A stretch of 21,420 nt of DNA from an uncultured bacterium. Its GTDB lineage: Bacteria; Bacillota; Limnochordia; DTU080; JAAYLA01. Positions 8,697-16,284 of this stretch are shown here, in pieces. The stretch's first letter is position 1, and each line of letters begins with the position of its first letter. Below the pieces are notes generated by a model, which saw only the letters and a list, made by a program, of their open reading frames with translations, was not told the DNA's origin and made no database searches. A program made the position numbers and the translations under genes. The DNA lies in contig CALKAQ010000022.1 in the NCBI GenBank assembly GCA_937983075.1, positions 1 to 21,420 on the forward strand. The letters run 5' to 3'.

Positions 8697-8714
8697 TGAC
8701 TGAACGCTCATTCA
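8697..8714. promoter_or_regulatory. TetR-type operator, 18-bp imperfect palindrome
   Basis: On the minus strand the site reads TGAATGAGCGTTCAGTCA. The half-sites TGAATGA and TCAGTCA are complementary except at one position. It resembles the TGAATGA-N4-TCATTCA operators of AcrR/QacR-like regulators. It lies about 12-30 bp downstream of the -10 box, so a bound dimer would block early transcription. Its closest gene is the TetR gene, so autoregulation is likely. Confidence 0.7.
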
Positions 8715-8725
8715 TTTTCAGCCTT

Positions 8726-8754
8726 AGTCTATGGCACCCAGTTTTGGTCGTCAA
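8726..8754 (-). promoter_or_regulatory. Sigma-A/sigma-70 promoter of the efflux operon
   Basis: On the minus strand, TTGACG (8749-8754) is followed after exactly 17 bp by TAGACT (8726-8731). The predicted start point falls at the edge of the palindrome at 8697-8714. The promoter lies about 70 bp upstream of the TetR start, with no competing start in between. Confidence 0.7.
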
Positions 8755-8772
8755 GTGGCAGCTGGCGGCAAT

Positions 8773-8807
8773 CTGAAAAAATATATGCCGCGGGTTGCCC
8801 GCGGCAT
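8773..8807 (-). terminator. Rho-independent terminator of the phosphatase/DAO gene group
   Basis: A perfect 10-bp GC-rich stem (ATGCCGCGGG / CCCGCGGCAT, 3-nt loop, 8785-8807) is followed on the minus strand by ATATTTTTTC. It lies about 45 nt after the stop of the metallophosphoesterase-PHP gene and just before the efflux promoter, so it insulates that promoter from upstream transcription. Confidence 0.88.
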
Positions 8808-8853
8808 GTCCGCTGCTTTAGCGCCTTGGCGTTTTTATGTGATGCAGCTTCCG

Positions 8854-10353
8854 CTAACGAGCTCGCCGCCTCGGCTGCAGCAAGATGTCGTTCAACTCGC
8901 CGTCGTAGCCGAGCGTCTCACGGATGAAGCGCAAATGCAGAGCGAATTCGCCCACCTGGAAGCGCTGGTGCGCGTCGCCGCCAAACGTCAATTTGACGCC
9001 GGCTTCAAGGCAGCGGCGGAAAAACTCGGCTTCCGGCCGGTTTTTGTGGAAGTTGATTTCCGCGGCGACGTTGTTTTCCTTCAGCAGCTTGATCACCGGA
9101 TCGTACAGCGATTCGGGCGCTTCGAAACCGGCCCATTGGAAGATGCGGAACGGATGCGCCAACACATCGATGCCGCTGGGGACAAAGCGTTCCATCACGT
9201 ACATAAACTCTTCTTGGATGCGGTTGTAGCTGAAGGGGGTGTTCGACGCCTTCGCACGGACCGTTTCAGGCAGAAAATGAATGGCACCGACCAAAATGTC
9301 GGCCCGTTCGCGGTCTTCCGCCGCCAGCACCGGATTGCCGTTGAAGTCGGCATCGACCTCAAAACCGACGAGCCGATTCGGCTGGCGACGTACGAGATCG
9401 GCCGCTTGCCAGTAGGCCGTTAGGCGCGAGTCGGCCGGGTCGGCGTTGGCCATGCCGCGTTCGGCGAATGCGCCCTCCCAAAACGCAGGGCGATCGAAAT
9501 ACAGCTGCCCGGTATGTTCGGTGAAGGCAATGCCGGTGAGTCCCATCAGATCGGCGAACTCCGACGAAGACGGCATCCCGACGTCCCGGCCGCAGTAGGC
9601 GAATTCCGTATGCGAATGGCAGTCGAACAAGCCCAATTCACGGGGCATTTGGAGCGGCTCGGTTTCAATGGCCACTTCGCCCTGTGCGCCGATGTGCACC
9701 ACCGTCACCGGAAACGGTTCCTTGCACATCGCCGCTGCGACGTAGCACGCCGTGCCGCCGTGGTAAACGAGTGGTGTTCCTTGATGCTCGTGGGCGCTGA
9801 TGGCCAACGTGATGCGGTTGGCGTCCATCGCCTCGAGAATGGCTTCCGCGTTGTGATAGTTGAAGCGCGAGTTGGTTTTTCCCGGCGGAACGACCGGCAC
9901 GTGCTGCAAAGCGACGATGGGGCCGGAATGCCCGTTGCGGGCGGTGGTCAGCCGGGCTATGTCCGCTTCAGCACGGACCGCGTTGAAGTCGTCCGTGAAC
10001 GGGTCGATGAACGGTACGAAACGAACCGGTCCAATATCGACAACGGGCTCCGGAACATCAAAAATTTGGAAAAACAGCTCCGGCTCAGGATCGTGATTGC
10101 CCGGAATGACGATATAGGGAGCTTCCAGATCCTGCAAAATGTCTTTCATCCGTTGGAGCCGCTCGCGTGCATCGGACGCGTCGGTCGGTTTGTCGATCAG
10201 ATCGCCCAGCACTACGACGGCGTCCGGTTGGATGACGCGGTTGATGCGGTAGACGGCGCGCTGCAAGAGCACGTCGCCCCAGTCACCCCGCTTGTCGGGG
10301 TCGTCGGACGTAAACGCATAGTGGATATCGTTAATTACGGCGAATTTGAACAA
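8854..10353 (-). CDS. Fusion of calcineurin-like metallophosphoesterase and PHP-domain phosphoesterase
   Basis: The 499-aa cytoplasmic protein joins two metal-dependent phosphoesterase folds. The N-terminal half has the metallophosphoesterase signature: Asp9-x-His11, GDLID (Asp51), GNHD (86-88), a His at 151, and AHEH (His188/His190; Ala where GHxH is usual). The C-terminal half (about 240-490) has PHP motifs: HSH (246-248), TEH (279-280), FEVDAD (332-336), AIH (359), AHP (400), a Glu/His block at 432-436 and GGDAH (460-462). Both metal sites look complete, so both halves may be active. The substrate is unknown. The TTG at 10353 is chosen because AGGGAGG lies 10 nt upstream; an ATG at 10374 would place that site inside the coding region. 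It follows the DAO gene by 95 nt and ends at a strong terminator. Confidence 0.85.
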   Translation of the reverse strand: MFKFAVINDIHYAFTSDDPDKRGDWGDVLLQRAVYRINRVIQPDAVVVLGDLIDKPTDASDARERLQRMKDILQDLEAPYIVIPGNHDPEPELFFQIFDVPEPVVDIGPVRFVPFIDPFTDDFNAVRAEADIARLTTARNGHSGPIVALQHVPVVPPGKTNSRFNYHNAEAILEAMDANRITLAISAHEHQGTPLVYHGGTACYVAAAMCKEPFPVTVVHIGAQGEVAIETEPLQMPRELGLFDCHSHTEFAYCGRDVGMPSSSEFADLMGLTGIAFTEHTGQLYFDRPAFWEGAFAERGMANADPADSRLTAYWQAADLVRRQPNRLVGFEVDADFNGNPVLAAEDRERADILVGAIHFLPETVRAKASNTPFSYNRIQEEFMYVMERFVPSGIDVLAHPFRIFQWAGFEAPESLYDPVIKLLKENNVAAEINFHKNRPEAEFFRRCLEAGVKLTFGGDAHQRFQVGEFALHLRFIRETLGYDGELNDILLQPRRRAR

Positions 10354-10363
10354 AGGCGTACGG

Positions 10364-10370
10364 CCTCCCT
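10364..10370 (-). promoter_or_regulatory. Ribosome binding site that sets a TTG start
   Basis: AGGGAGG on the minus strand lies 10 nt before TTG (10351-10353) and only 2 nt after the in-frame ATG at 10372-10374. It supports initiation at the TTG, giving a protein that begins directly with the metallophosphoesterase fold (MFKFAVINDIH). Confidence 0.7.
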
Positions 10371-10448
10371 GCATGGAACAACCGGTGCCCGGACCGATGC
10401 GGAATTCGGCTATCGGTCGGGCGGCCGGATGCGGTTGAGATGCATTGG

Positions 10449-11588
10449 TTACGCACCTTGTGAGAAGCGGGCAACGTCGAAGAGGCTGGTGTCGACCGGA
10501 GACGGCATGCCGCGAATCCAGTCGGCGATGATGCGGCCGGCAAACGGTGCGGTCTGCTGGCCGATCGCGCCGAGCCCGGTGATGAGCCACAAACCTTCGA
10601 TGTGCGGCACAGGTCCGATGAGCGGCCGTCCGTCAGGCGTCATGGGACGCAGGCCGACGCGCATTTCGATGACCTCGGCATCCGCCAGGCCGGGCGCCGT
10701 TTCAAACAGCTGCTGGAACACTTGGTGCATGCCGGCGGCGGTGATGCGTGCATCGAATCCGGCGTCGGGCTCACGTGTGCCGCCGACCACCAAACGCCCG
10801 CGCGCCCAAGGGATGATGTAGTTGCCTCGGACGGGCGTCAACATGGGCCATTGCGACGTTTCGCCTTCTTGCCCTATGTAGCGCAGGTGGACGACTTGGC
10901 CGCGCATCGGCTGAATAGGAATGCGCAGCTGGATTTGCTTGGCGAACCGTTCGGACCACGCACCTGCGGCAATGACGACGTGATCGGCGTAATAAGGTTC
11001 GTCGTTGATGATGACGCCTCGAGCCCGCCCGCCTTCGATGATGATGCGGTCAACCGAACGGCGCAGCAGCTTCAGCCCGTTGCGCTCGCCCGCTTTTTGC
11101 AATGCTTGCGAAAAGCGGTGGCTGTCGACCCGGGCCGCCTCTTTTTGGTACAGCGCGGCGGCGACGGGGCCGAGCGGCGGGAACATTTTGCGGGCGTCTT
11201 CGGGAGCGATGTCCGTCAGGCGATCGGCGAAGCCAAACGGTTGCAGCCGCTCCAGCAGTTTGGCCCGTGTTTCTTCAAACAAGGGCATGTCGGCTTCGGT
11301 GGCTGTAAGCAGCAGGCTGGTTCGGGTATAGCCGGTTTCGACGATGCCGTCGCCATGCAGCGACTCGACCAGCGACGTATAATGTGCAGCACATTTGAAC
11401 GCAAAGGGGAGCATTTCAGTATCCAACGCGCCGGTAGTTTCGGGCGACAAAATGCCGGCACCGGCGAAGGTTGATTGGCCTTGGTCCCCCCGGTCGACTA
11501 GCAAAGCCCGGCCGCCTTCGCGCACAAGATGATACGCTGTGGCCGAACCTGCCAGGCCACCGCCGATTACAATAGCATCGAAATTCAC
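10449..11588 (-). CDS. FAD-dependent oxidoreductase, DAO family (ThiO/sarcosine oxidase-like)
   Basis: The 379-aa protein has the N-terminal dinucleotide-binding motif IVIGGGLAGSATAYHL and an acidic/basic strand end (LLVDR). It has the DAO-family middle (ADHVVIAAGAW near 205-215 and RGQVVHLR) and the C-terminal block GLRPMTPDGRPLIGP with ITGLGAIGQQTAP. It probably oxidises the C-N bond of an amino acid or N-methyl amino acid using FAD and oxygen or a membrane acceptor. No thi genes are nearby, so a thiamine role is not supported. The start is GTG at 11588, with GGGGAGG 5-6 nt upstream; a GTG at 11606 would place the ribosome site inside the frame. The metallophosphoesterase-PHP gene follows 95 nt downstream. 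Confidence 0.85.
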   Translation of the reverse strand: MNFDAIVIGGGLAGSATAYHLVREGGRALLVDRGDQGQSTFAGAGILSPETTGALDTEMLPFAFKCAAHYTSLVESLHGDGIVETGYTRTSLLLTATEADMPLFEETRAKLLERLQPFGFADRLTDIAPEDARKMFPPLGPVAAALYQKEAARVDSHRFSQALQKAGERNGLKLLRRSVDRIIIEGGRARGVIINDEPYYADHVVIAAGAWSERFAKQIQLRIPIQPMRGQVVHLRYIGQEGETSQWPMLTPVRGNYIIPWARGRLVVGGTREPDAGFDARITAAGMHQVFQQLFETAPGLADAEVIEMRVGLRPMTPDGRPLIGPVPHIEGLWLITGLGAIGQQTAPFAGRIIADWIRGMPSPVDTSLFDVARFSQGA

Positions 11589-11665
11589 GAAAACCTCCCC
11601 TTCCACGTGAATAATACGAGAAAATGCGGCAAGGATCCTCTAATCTTTGCCACAACAAACGACCG

Positions 11666-11693
11666 TCATTAAACGGCCCTGCATATTAGTCAA
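11666..11693 (-). promoter_or_regulatory. Possible promoter of the DAO gene
   Basis: In the 154-bp gap between the MgtC-like gene and the DAO gene, the minus strand has TTGACT (11688-11693) and, after 16 bp, the weak -10 candidate TAATGA (11666-11671). The gap shows no convincing terminator, so the gene may instead be read through from the MgtC-like gene. Confidence 0.3.
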
Positions 11694-11742
11694 TTCCGTG
11701 CTGCGATCGGATGTGCAAATGAGCTGACGTATGGATTCCGGC

Positions 11743-13032
11743 TCAGTCCGGTACGCCTACGCCGAACCATGCTTGTGTCGCTGCAAATTTTTCGAAGAAG
11801 TACGAGTTGAAAACGATTCCGATGGTAATCGCAATCATCACAAGCCCGATGGCAATGGCCAATCGGCGTGTCAGCGATTGGCTGCCGGAGCCGCGCCAGG
11901 CGACCGGCAAAATGACGATGCTGCTCGCTACGCTGGCGATGACCACCGCAGTGCCTGCCATGGCGCCGGTAATTTGGCCGGAGTCGAACATGGTTGCGGC
12001 CGTTGCAGCCGTTGAGGCGCTGGAAACAATGCCGCCCAAAAACGCTACAATATAGAACCCGACGTCGCCGAGCAATTGCTGCGCGATGGTCGCCAACACG
12101 GTAATGGCAGCTAGCATGGCACCGAACTGCAGCGCTGACCGGAGCGAAAACGGCGATTCCAACGAAACGAGCGGCGTGTCGGACTTCAACACCACTTTGG
12201 CTTTTCGCAAGGCCAGCAGCAAGACGACCAAGAGCATCAGCGAAATGGGAACCAGACTCGCCGGCAGTGCTTGCGGTGCGAAGATGGCCAGCACCAGGAC
12301 GTTCCGCAAGAATGAAGCCACTTTCGCCCACAAAATGCCGCGGAAGACGAGCTCTTCGGTGCCTTCATCGCTGCCGCGAGCCTTTTGCGACAGTTCGACG
12401 GACGCAGCCGTGGAGTTCACCAATCCGCCCAAAAATCCGGTGTACAAAATGCCTTTGCCGCCGTACCGCCGCAGCAAAATGTAGTTGATGAACCCGATTG
12501 CGCTGATGAGAACAACCGTCAGCCAGATGCTGTACGGATCGAAGAGTCCCCACGGGTCAATAGTCCCTCGGGGCAAAACCGGCAAAATGACAAAGGTGAG
12601 CAGGCCGAGCGTAATGGCGGCGTGCAGTTCGCTGCGCTTCAGGTGCTGGCTGAACAGCACCATTTCTTCTTTCCAGCTGAGCAGCAGCATGACGAAAATC
12701 ACGACGGCTACCGAAATGAGCAAGTGTCCCGCCGCGGTCATCATGCCGACGAGCGTGATGAGAAACAGCGCAACGGAAGTGGTCGTTTCGGCAACAAGCG
12801 AGCGTCGAATCGCCCACACATTGAACGTGACGATGAGGACGCTGACAAAAACGAGCGAAGCCAACGCAAACGTCAGGCCCATCTTCCACGACACAAAACC
12901 AACCAACGCAGCCATGGAAAAGGTGCGCATGCCCGCGGCTTTGCCGGATCGTTCCCGCTCCAAGCCGACGAGCAGGCCAAGGCCCATCGCAATGGCTAAA
13001 TGCGTCAGCTCGACAGCATCTTGTTCGAACAA
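11743..13032 (-). CDS. MgtC/SapB-family membrane protein with DUF4010 domain
   Basis: The 429-aa integral membrane protein begins with the MgtC-type first helices (AIAMGLGLLVGLERERSGKAAGMRT in two overlapping parts, residues 13-38) carrying the conserved GLERE and RT motifs. It continues with a second hydrophobic half of the DUF4010 type (about 200-420) containing GFLGGLVNSTAASVELSQ and FLGGIVSSASTAATAATM. These two similar G-x-SS/NS-T-A blocks suggest internal duplication. About 12 membrane segments are visible. The family's function is not settled; the MgtC name does not by itself mean magnesium transport. The start is TTG with AGGAGG 8 nt upstream. It lies 37 nt after the HAD phosphatase gene and is probably co-transcribed with it. 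Confidence 0.85.
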   Translation of the reverse strand: MFEQDAVELTHLAIAMGLGLLVGLERERSGKAAGMRTFSMAALVGFVSWKMGLTFALASLVFVSVLIVTFNVWAIRRSLVAETTTSVALFLITLVGMMTAAGHLLISVAVVIFVMLLLSWKEEMVLFSQHLKRSELHAAITLGLLTFVILPVLPRGTIDPWGLFDPYSIWLTVVLISAIGFINYILLRRYGGKGILYTGFLGGLVNSTAASVELSQKARGSDEGTEELVFRGILWAKVASFLRNVLVLAIFAPQALPASLVPISLMLLVVLLLALRKAKVVLKSDTPLVSLESPFSLRSALQFGAMLAAITVLATIAQQLLGDVGFYIVAFLGGIVSSASTAATAATMFDSGQITGAMAGTAVVIASVASSIVILPVAWRGSGSQSLTRRLAIAIGLVMIAITIGIVFNSYFFEKFAATQAWFGVGVPD

Positions 13033-13069
13033 ATCCGCGTCCTCCTTTCCAACATTTCGTCAGTTGTCG

Positions 13070-13858
13070 TCAGTTTGAACCGAGCAAGTGGCGGATCGAA
13101 GGGAGCACCCAGTCCGGGCGCCACTCGTCCGGAACGTGCTTCGGCAGTGGGTTCCCCGTCTGTACCCAAATGGTTGTCACGCCCAGGCGGTTCCCCGCAG
13201 CGATGTCGGTCTCAACGGTGTCGCCGATCATGACGCATTGCTCGGGTTTCAATTCACCGTGTTCAAGCGCCATTTCGAGCATGGTGGTGCTCGGCTTGCC
13301 GATCATGATGTCGGGCGGGCCGACCATGGCCTCGATAGCGGAAACGACCGCACCAAGCCCCGGACGCGGACCGTCCGGGCTGGGGTAGGTAGGGTCGCGA
13401 TTCGCAGCGACAAACTTCGCCCCGCCCCGAATCGACCGCAGCGCGCACGTCAGCTCGACATATGAAAGGCTCTCGACGTGAGCGACGATGAAGTAGTCGA
13501 CCGGTTCCGGGTTGGTTGTGTCCGCCGGCCGGGCATCGATGTTGACTTCGCGCAGCTCATCCCACATGCCGTGCTGGCCGAGCACGTAGGCCGAAGCCCC
13601 CGGAGACCGCTCGGCAATCAAGCGTGCCGTTGCCCGGGTTGTAACGAGCACTTCCTCGGGCTCCACATCGAAGCCGAGCTGCCGCAGTTTGTTCACGCAG
13701 TCGGCACGGGAATGCCGAGAGGTGTTCGAAACAAAATAGACCCGCTTTCCCAGCCGCTTCAACGCAGCTACGGTTTCACGGGCGCCGGGAATGACTTCGT
13801 CTTCTAAGTAGATTACGCCGTCTAAGTCTAACAAGTACCCATCGAAATGGTCGAACAT
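13070..13858 (-). CDS. HAD-superfamily phosphatase, NagD/p-nitrophenyl phosphatase type
   Basis: The 262-aa cytoplasmic phosphatase carries all four HAD motifs: DLDGVIYL (nucleophile Asp11 and Asp13), VSNTS (Ser44), the Lys of IGKPS (188) and MIGDTVETDIAAG (Asp213, Asp218). The cap between motifs II and III is the large C2 type, giving the length usual for NagD. Likely substrates are small phosphomonoesters such as 2-phosphoglycolate or nucleotides, but the sequence does not decide. The ATG at 13858 is preceded by GGAAAGGA at 8 nt; the ATG at 13867 is too close to that site. It is the first gene of the minus-strand group and is divergent from the OpuAC-fusion gene. Confidence 0.88.
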   Translation of the reverse strand: MFDHFDGYLLDLDGVIYLEDEVIPGARETVAALKRLGKRVYFVSNTSRHSRADCVNKLRQLGFDVEPEEVLVTTRATARLIAERSPGASAYVLGQHGMWDELREVNIDARPADTTNPEPVDYFIVAHVESLSYVELTCALRSIRGGAKFVAANRDPTYPSPDGPRPGLGAVVSAIEAMVGPPDIMIGKPSTTMLEMALEHGELKPEQCVMIGDTVETDIAAGNRLGVTTIWVQTGNPLPKHVPDEWRPDWVLPSIRHLLGSN

Positions 13859-13902
13859 CCATTGCATCCTTTCCGTGGACAAGCGTTCCAGCTCGGATTT
13901 CC

Positions 13903-13911
13903 ATTGTACCA
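13903..13911 (-). promoter_or_regulatory. Extended -10 promoter of the NagD-like gene
   Basis: On the minus strand TGGTACAAT matches the extended -10 form TGnTAnAAT. No good -35 lies 16-18 bp upstream, as is common for extended -10 promoters. The predicted start point gives a leader of about 35-40 nt before the ATG at 13858. Confidence 0.45.
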
Positions 13912-14017
13912 TAAGGGGCAGGCGGAGCAGGTGGCAGAACGCAGGAATGCACTGGGATCGTTGCGAATGTTTCCTAAAACTTCGTGCCCTGTGCAAAATT
14001 TGGGGAGGCGCATTTGC

Positions 14018-15667
14018 ATGCTCACAAAAGTGCTTCGCCATTTGCAGTATATAATGTTCGTTTTGGCACTTGCGGCGATGCCGACCGCTGCGCAAGAAGC
14101 GCTCCACATTCCGCTGCCGCAGCGGGTGGCCACCGAGCATCGGCTCATCCTCGAAGGAACACTGGAGCTGGAAGGCGGGCCGATGCCCGAAATCGGCTTG
14201 TTCTATCGGGAAGCGCTCATCCGAGTGGTATGGGGAGAGCTGGACCGCGGCATATTGCCGTTTCGAGTGCGGTTCGAAATGCAGGATGATCGCATGGAAA
14301 CCACCATCCCCGGAGCGAGCATGACGCCGTTCCCCGAAACGGTGCGCGGCATTGTGCGTGTTGAACCCGGCCAGTCGGTTCAAGTTGAAATCATCGACGT
14401 TTTGCCGTTGGATCAACGGAGTCTCGTTGAAGACGTGATCCAGGCTTTCATTGTCCCGCAGCCGGCAGCTGCCGTTGAAGCGGGCGACACGTGGATGACT
14501 GAGGACGAAATCAACGCCAACTTGACCTTCAGTGCCGGAGTGTGGTTTCCGGTGGAAGACCGCCATACACTCGTCGCCGTACAGAATGAAGTCGCACGCA
14601 TCGAAACGGCCCGTGACGGCAGCGCAGCGTTCGGCGAAGGAGCGGCCTCACCTCCGGGTGAACGGCTGCATTATAGGGCTGCATCAACCGTTCGAGCTGC
14701 ACGCGAAATCGACCTCGCAACCGGCGTCACGCTTTCTTTTACGATGGACGATCAGCTCGAGGAGCGGGTGGCGTCCTATGAGCGTTCCACCACGGCACCG
14801 GACATTTTGTTTGCGGCGTCCATGCGTGTAAAGCTGCGCATGGAAGTCGGCAGCATGGCAGCAATCGACGACAGCGCCGAACTCCCCAAACGCCCCTTGC
14901 AAATCGTGATGGCTCCGTGGATTTCGTCGGATCCGCCCGCCTACACGGCCAAAGTCATGCTCGAAGAGTACTTCGACGAGGAAGTCGTGGTGTGGGTTGC
15001 ACCGATCGAAACAGCATGGGAGCTTGTAGCCAAGGGAGAAGTCGACCTGTTCTTTGACGCCTGGCTGCCGAACCTTCACGCCGAAGAAATCTTGCGCTAC
15101 GCCGATCAAATCGAAGTCCTCGGAACCGCCATCGTCGAAATGCTCGAGCTCGGTTGGGCTGTTCCTGCCTATGTGCCCATCGACTCGGTAATTGAATTGA
15201 ATGATCACGTCGAGGCGTTTGGCGGGCGCATTATCGGGCTCGACCCCGACTCCGGTATGATGAAGCGTTCCGCCGAAGTCATCGAGACGTACGGGCTCAA
15301 CTATGAACTCGTGCCCGGCAGCGAGCTCGATTTGCTCACAGCCATCAATGAGGCCGTTCAAAAAGGAGAATGGATCGTCTTCTTAGCCTATCGCCCGCAT
15401 TACAAGTTCGTCCAATATGATTTGAAGATGCTCGAAGATCCCGCAGGCCACTGGCCGTTCGACGATATCGTGCCGGTGGCTCGTAGGGGCTTCCAGGAAG
15501 ACTACCCGGAAATTGCCGCCTTTCTCGGGCAGTGGGAGCTCTCGCTGCGCGACTATGAGCTGCTGATTCACCAAATCGAAGTGTTGGGCCGTCATCCCGC
15601 ACTGGCGGCAAGAGATTGGCTCAACGCACGCCGTGACTTGGTGGAAAGCTGGCTGTCGACAGAGTAG
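14018..15667 (+). CDS. Exported protein: unrecognised N-terminal domain fused to OpuAC betaine-binding domain
   Basis: The 549-aa protein has a signal peptide (about 1-26, ending PTAAQE) and no lipobox cysteine. Residues about 28-285 form a beta-rich domain I do not recognise; it has a GDTWM block near 157 and an FAASMRVKLRMEVG end. Residues about 290-530 are an OpuAC-type quaternary-amine-binding domain: IVMAPWISSDPPAY, an FFDAWLPNLH block, GLDPDSGMM and GEWIVFLAYRPHYKF. Trp301, Trp349, Trp452 and Tyr458 are candidates for the aromatic cage. It is much longer than ordinary OpuAC proteins (about 300 aa). No permease or ATPase gene lies next to it. It may be a scavenging or sensing protein rather than a classical transporter subunit; that is inference. 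The ATG has GGGGAGG 9 nt upstream. Confidence 0.82.
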   Translation: MLTKVLRHLQYIMFVLALAAMPTAAQEALHIPLPQRVATEHRLILEGTLELEGGPMPEIGLFYREALIRVVWGELDRGILPFRVRFEMQDDRMETTIPGASMTPFPETVRGIVRVEPGQSVQVEIIDVLPLDQRSLVEDVIQAFIVPQPAAAVEAGDTWMTEDEINANLTFSAGVWFPVEDRHTLVAVQNEVARIETARDGSAAFGEGAASPPGERLHYRAASTVRAAREIDLATGVTLSFTMDDQLEERVASYERSTTAPDILFAASMRVKLRMEVGSMAAIDDSAELPKRPLQIVMAPWISSDPPAYTAKVMLEEYFDEEVVVWVAPIETAWELVAKGEVDLFFDAWLPNLHAEEILRYADQIEVLGTAIVEMLELGWAVPAYVPIDSVIELNDHVEAFGGRIIGLDPDSGMMKRSAEVIETYGLNYELVPGSELDLLTAINEAVQKGEWIVFLAYRPHYKFVQYDLKMLEDPAGHWPFDDIVPVARRGFQEDYPEIAAFLGQWELSLRDYELLIHQIEVLGRHPALAARDWLNARRDLVESWLSTE

Positions 15668-15683
15668 CGGACGAGCAGCAAGT

Positions 15684-15730
15684 AGGGGAGGCCACCGACA
15701 TGATCGCTGGGGCCTCCCCTTGTCTTGTTG
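15684..15730 (+). terminator. Terminator after the OpuAC-fusion gene, possibly bidirectional
   Basis: A perfect 10-bp stem AGGGGAGGCC (15684-15693) / GGCCTCCCCT (15711-15720) with a 17-nt loop is followed by TGTCTTGTTG. It lies between convergent genes. The T-tract is weak on both strands, so efficiency is uncertain. Confidence 0.7.
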
Positions 15731-15751
15731 GGTGGTGAAGCGACTGGATCT

Positions 15752-15997
15752 TTAGGAACGAACGGTTGTGGTCTTGGCGGCCGGCTCTTTGGCCGTAGAA
15801 ATGCCGGCGAGCCTGTAAAGCGCACAATGGCCGATGAGGCCCGTGAGAGCGATGATGCCGCCAACTGCACCGACGACGGCGGTTACCCAAGGCTCCCATG
15901 TTGACAGGGCAGGCCATACAACGAGAGCCACGCCAACGATGAACCGAATGATGCGGTCGATGGTACCGGCATTGGCCGGCAGTTGTGCACGTGCCAT
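15752..15997 (-). CDS. DUF2892 (YgaP C-terminal type) small membrane protein
   Basis: The 81-aa protein has the family pattern: an N-terminal NAGTIDRIIRFIVG block, two hydrophobic hairpin segments (about 17-34 and 36-55) and a GHCALYRLAGIST ending in place of the usual CPLYxxLGIST. In E. coli YgaP a similar hairpin anchors a rhodanese; here only the membrane part is present. The role is not known. AAAGGAGGG lies 8 nt before the ATG. It is a single-gene unit, convergent with the OpuAC-fusion gene and separated from the YceI gene by a hairpin. Confidence 0.85.
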   Translation of the reverse strand: MARAQLPANAGTIDRIIRFIVGVALVVWPALSTWEPWVTAVVGAVGGIIALTGLIGHCALYRLAGISTAKEPAAKTTTVRS

Positions 15998-16095
15998 GAG
16001 GCACTCCCTCCTTTGGCAGATTCCCTCTGGCTCGGAAATCGGGTTCGTCTCCCATTCTTTATGCGGACATAGGCTCGTTCATTCCGAATAGCACA

Positions 16096-16131
16096 GAAGC
16101 CCCGCTTTCGAATGATCCGAAGTGGGGCTTC
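16096..16131 (-). terminator. Hairpin between the YceI and DUF2892 genes, probable terminator
   Basis: GAAGCCCC / GGGGCTTC (8 bp) is extended inward by CTTTCG / CGAAG with small bulges, loop AATGATC. On the minus strand it is followed by TGTGCTATTC, a poor T-tract. It lies about 155 nt beyond the YceI stop. Confidence 0.45.
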
Positions 16132-16284
16132 ACGAGTGAGCAAGGGAGGGTGCTTGGAGCCGACAGCTTAAGCGTTCATACTTGCTGCAGTCTGCCCACA
16201 CTGCTTGCGCAACGACCCTTCAGTGCCTCAGTGCGGCTGTGCTCAGTTTGTTCCGTTGTGCTGCGTGGCTTGCGCTGCTTAGGA
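16132..16284. other. Spacer after the YceI gene, nothing identified
   Basis: This stretch holds no open frame with a ribosome binding site, no clear promoter and no repeat shared with the arrays. It is probably the 3' leader-out of the YceI transcript. Confidence 0.4.

Noticed and set aside
10354..10590. N-terminal extension of the metallophosphoesterase-PHP protein into the DAO gene
   Set aside because: The extension overlaps the end of the DAO coding region, is Arg/His-rich without domain signal, and the strong ribosome site supports the TTG at 10353.
13859..14566. N-terminal extension of the NagD-like protein
   Set aside because: It is antisense to the OpuAC-fusion gene and has no domain signal; the 262-aa form matches the usual NagD length and has its own ribosome site.
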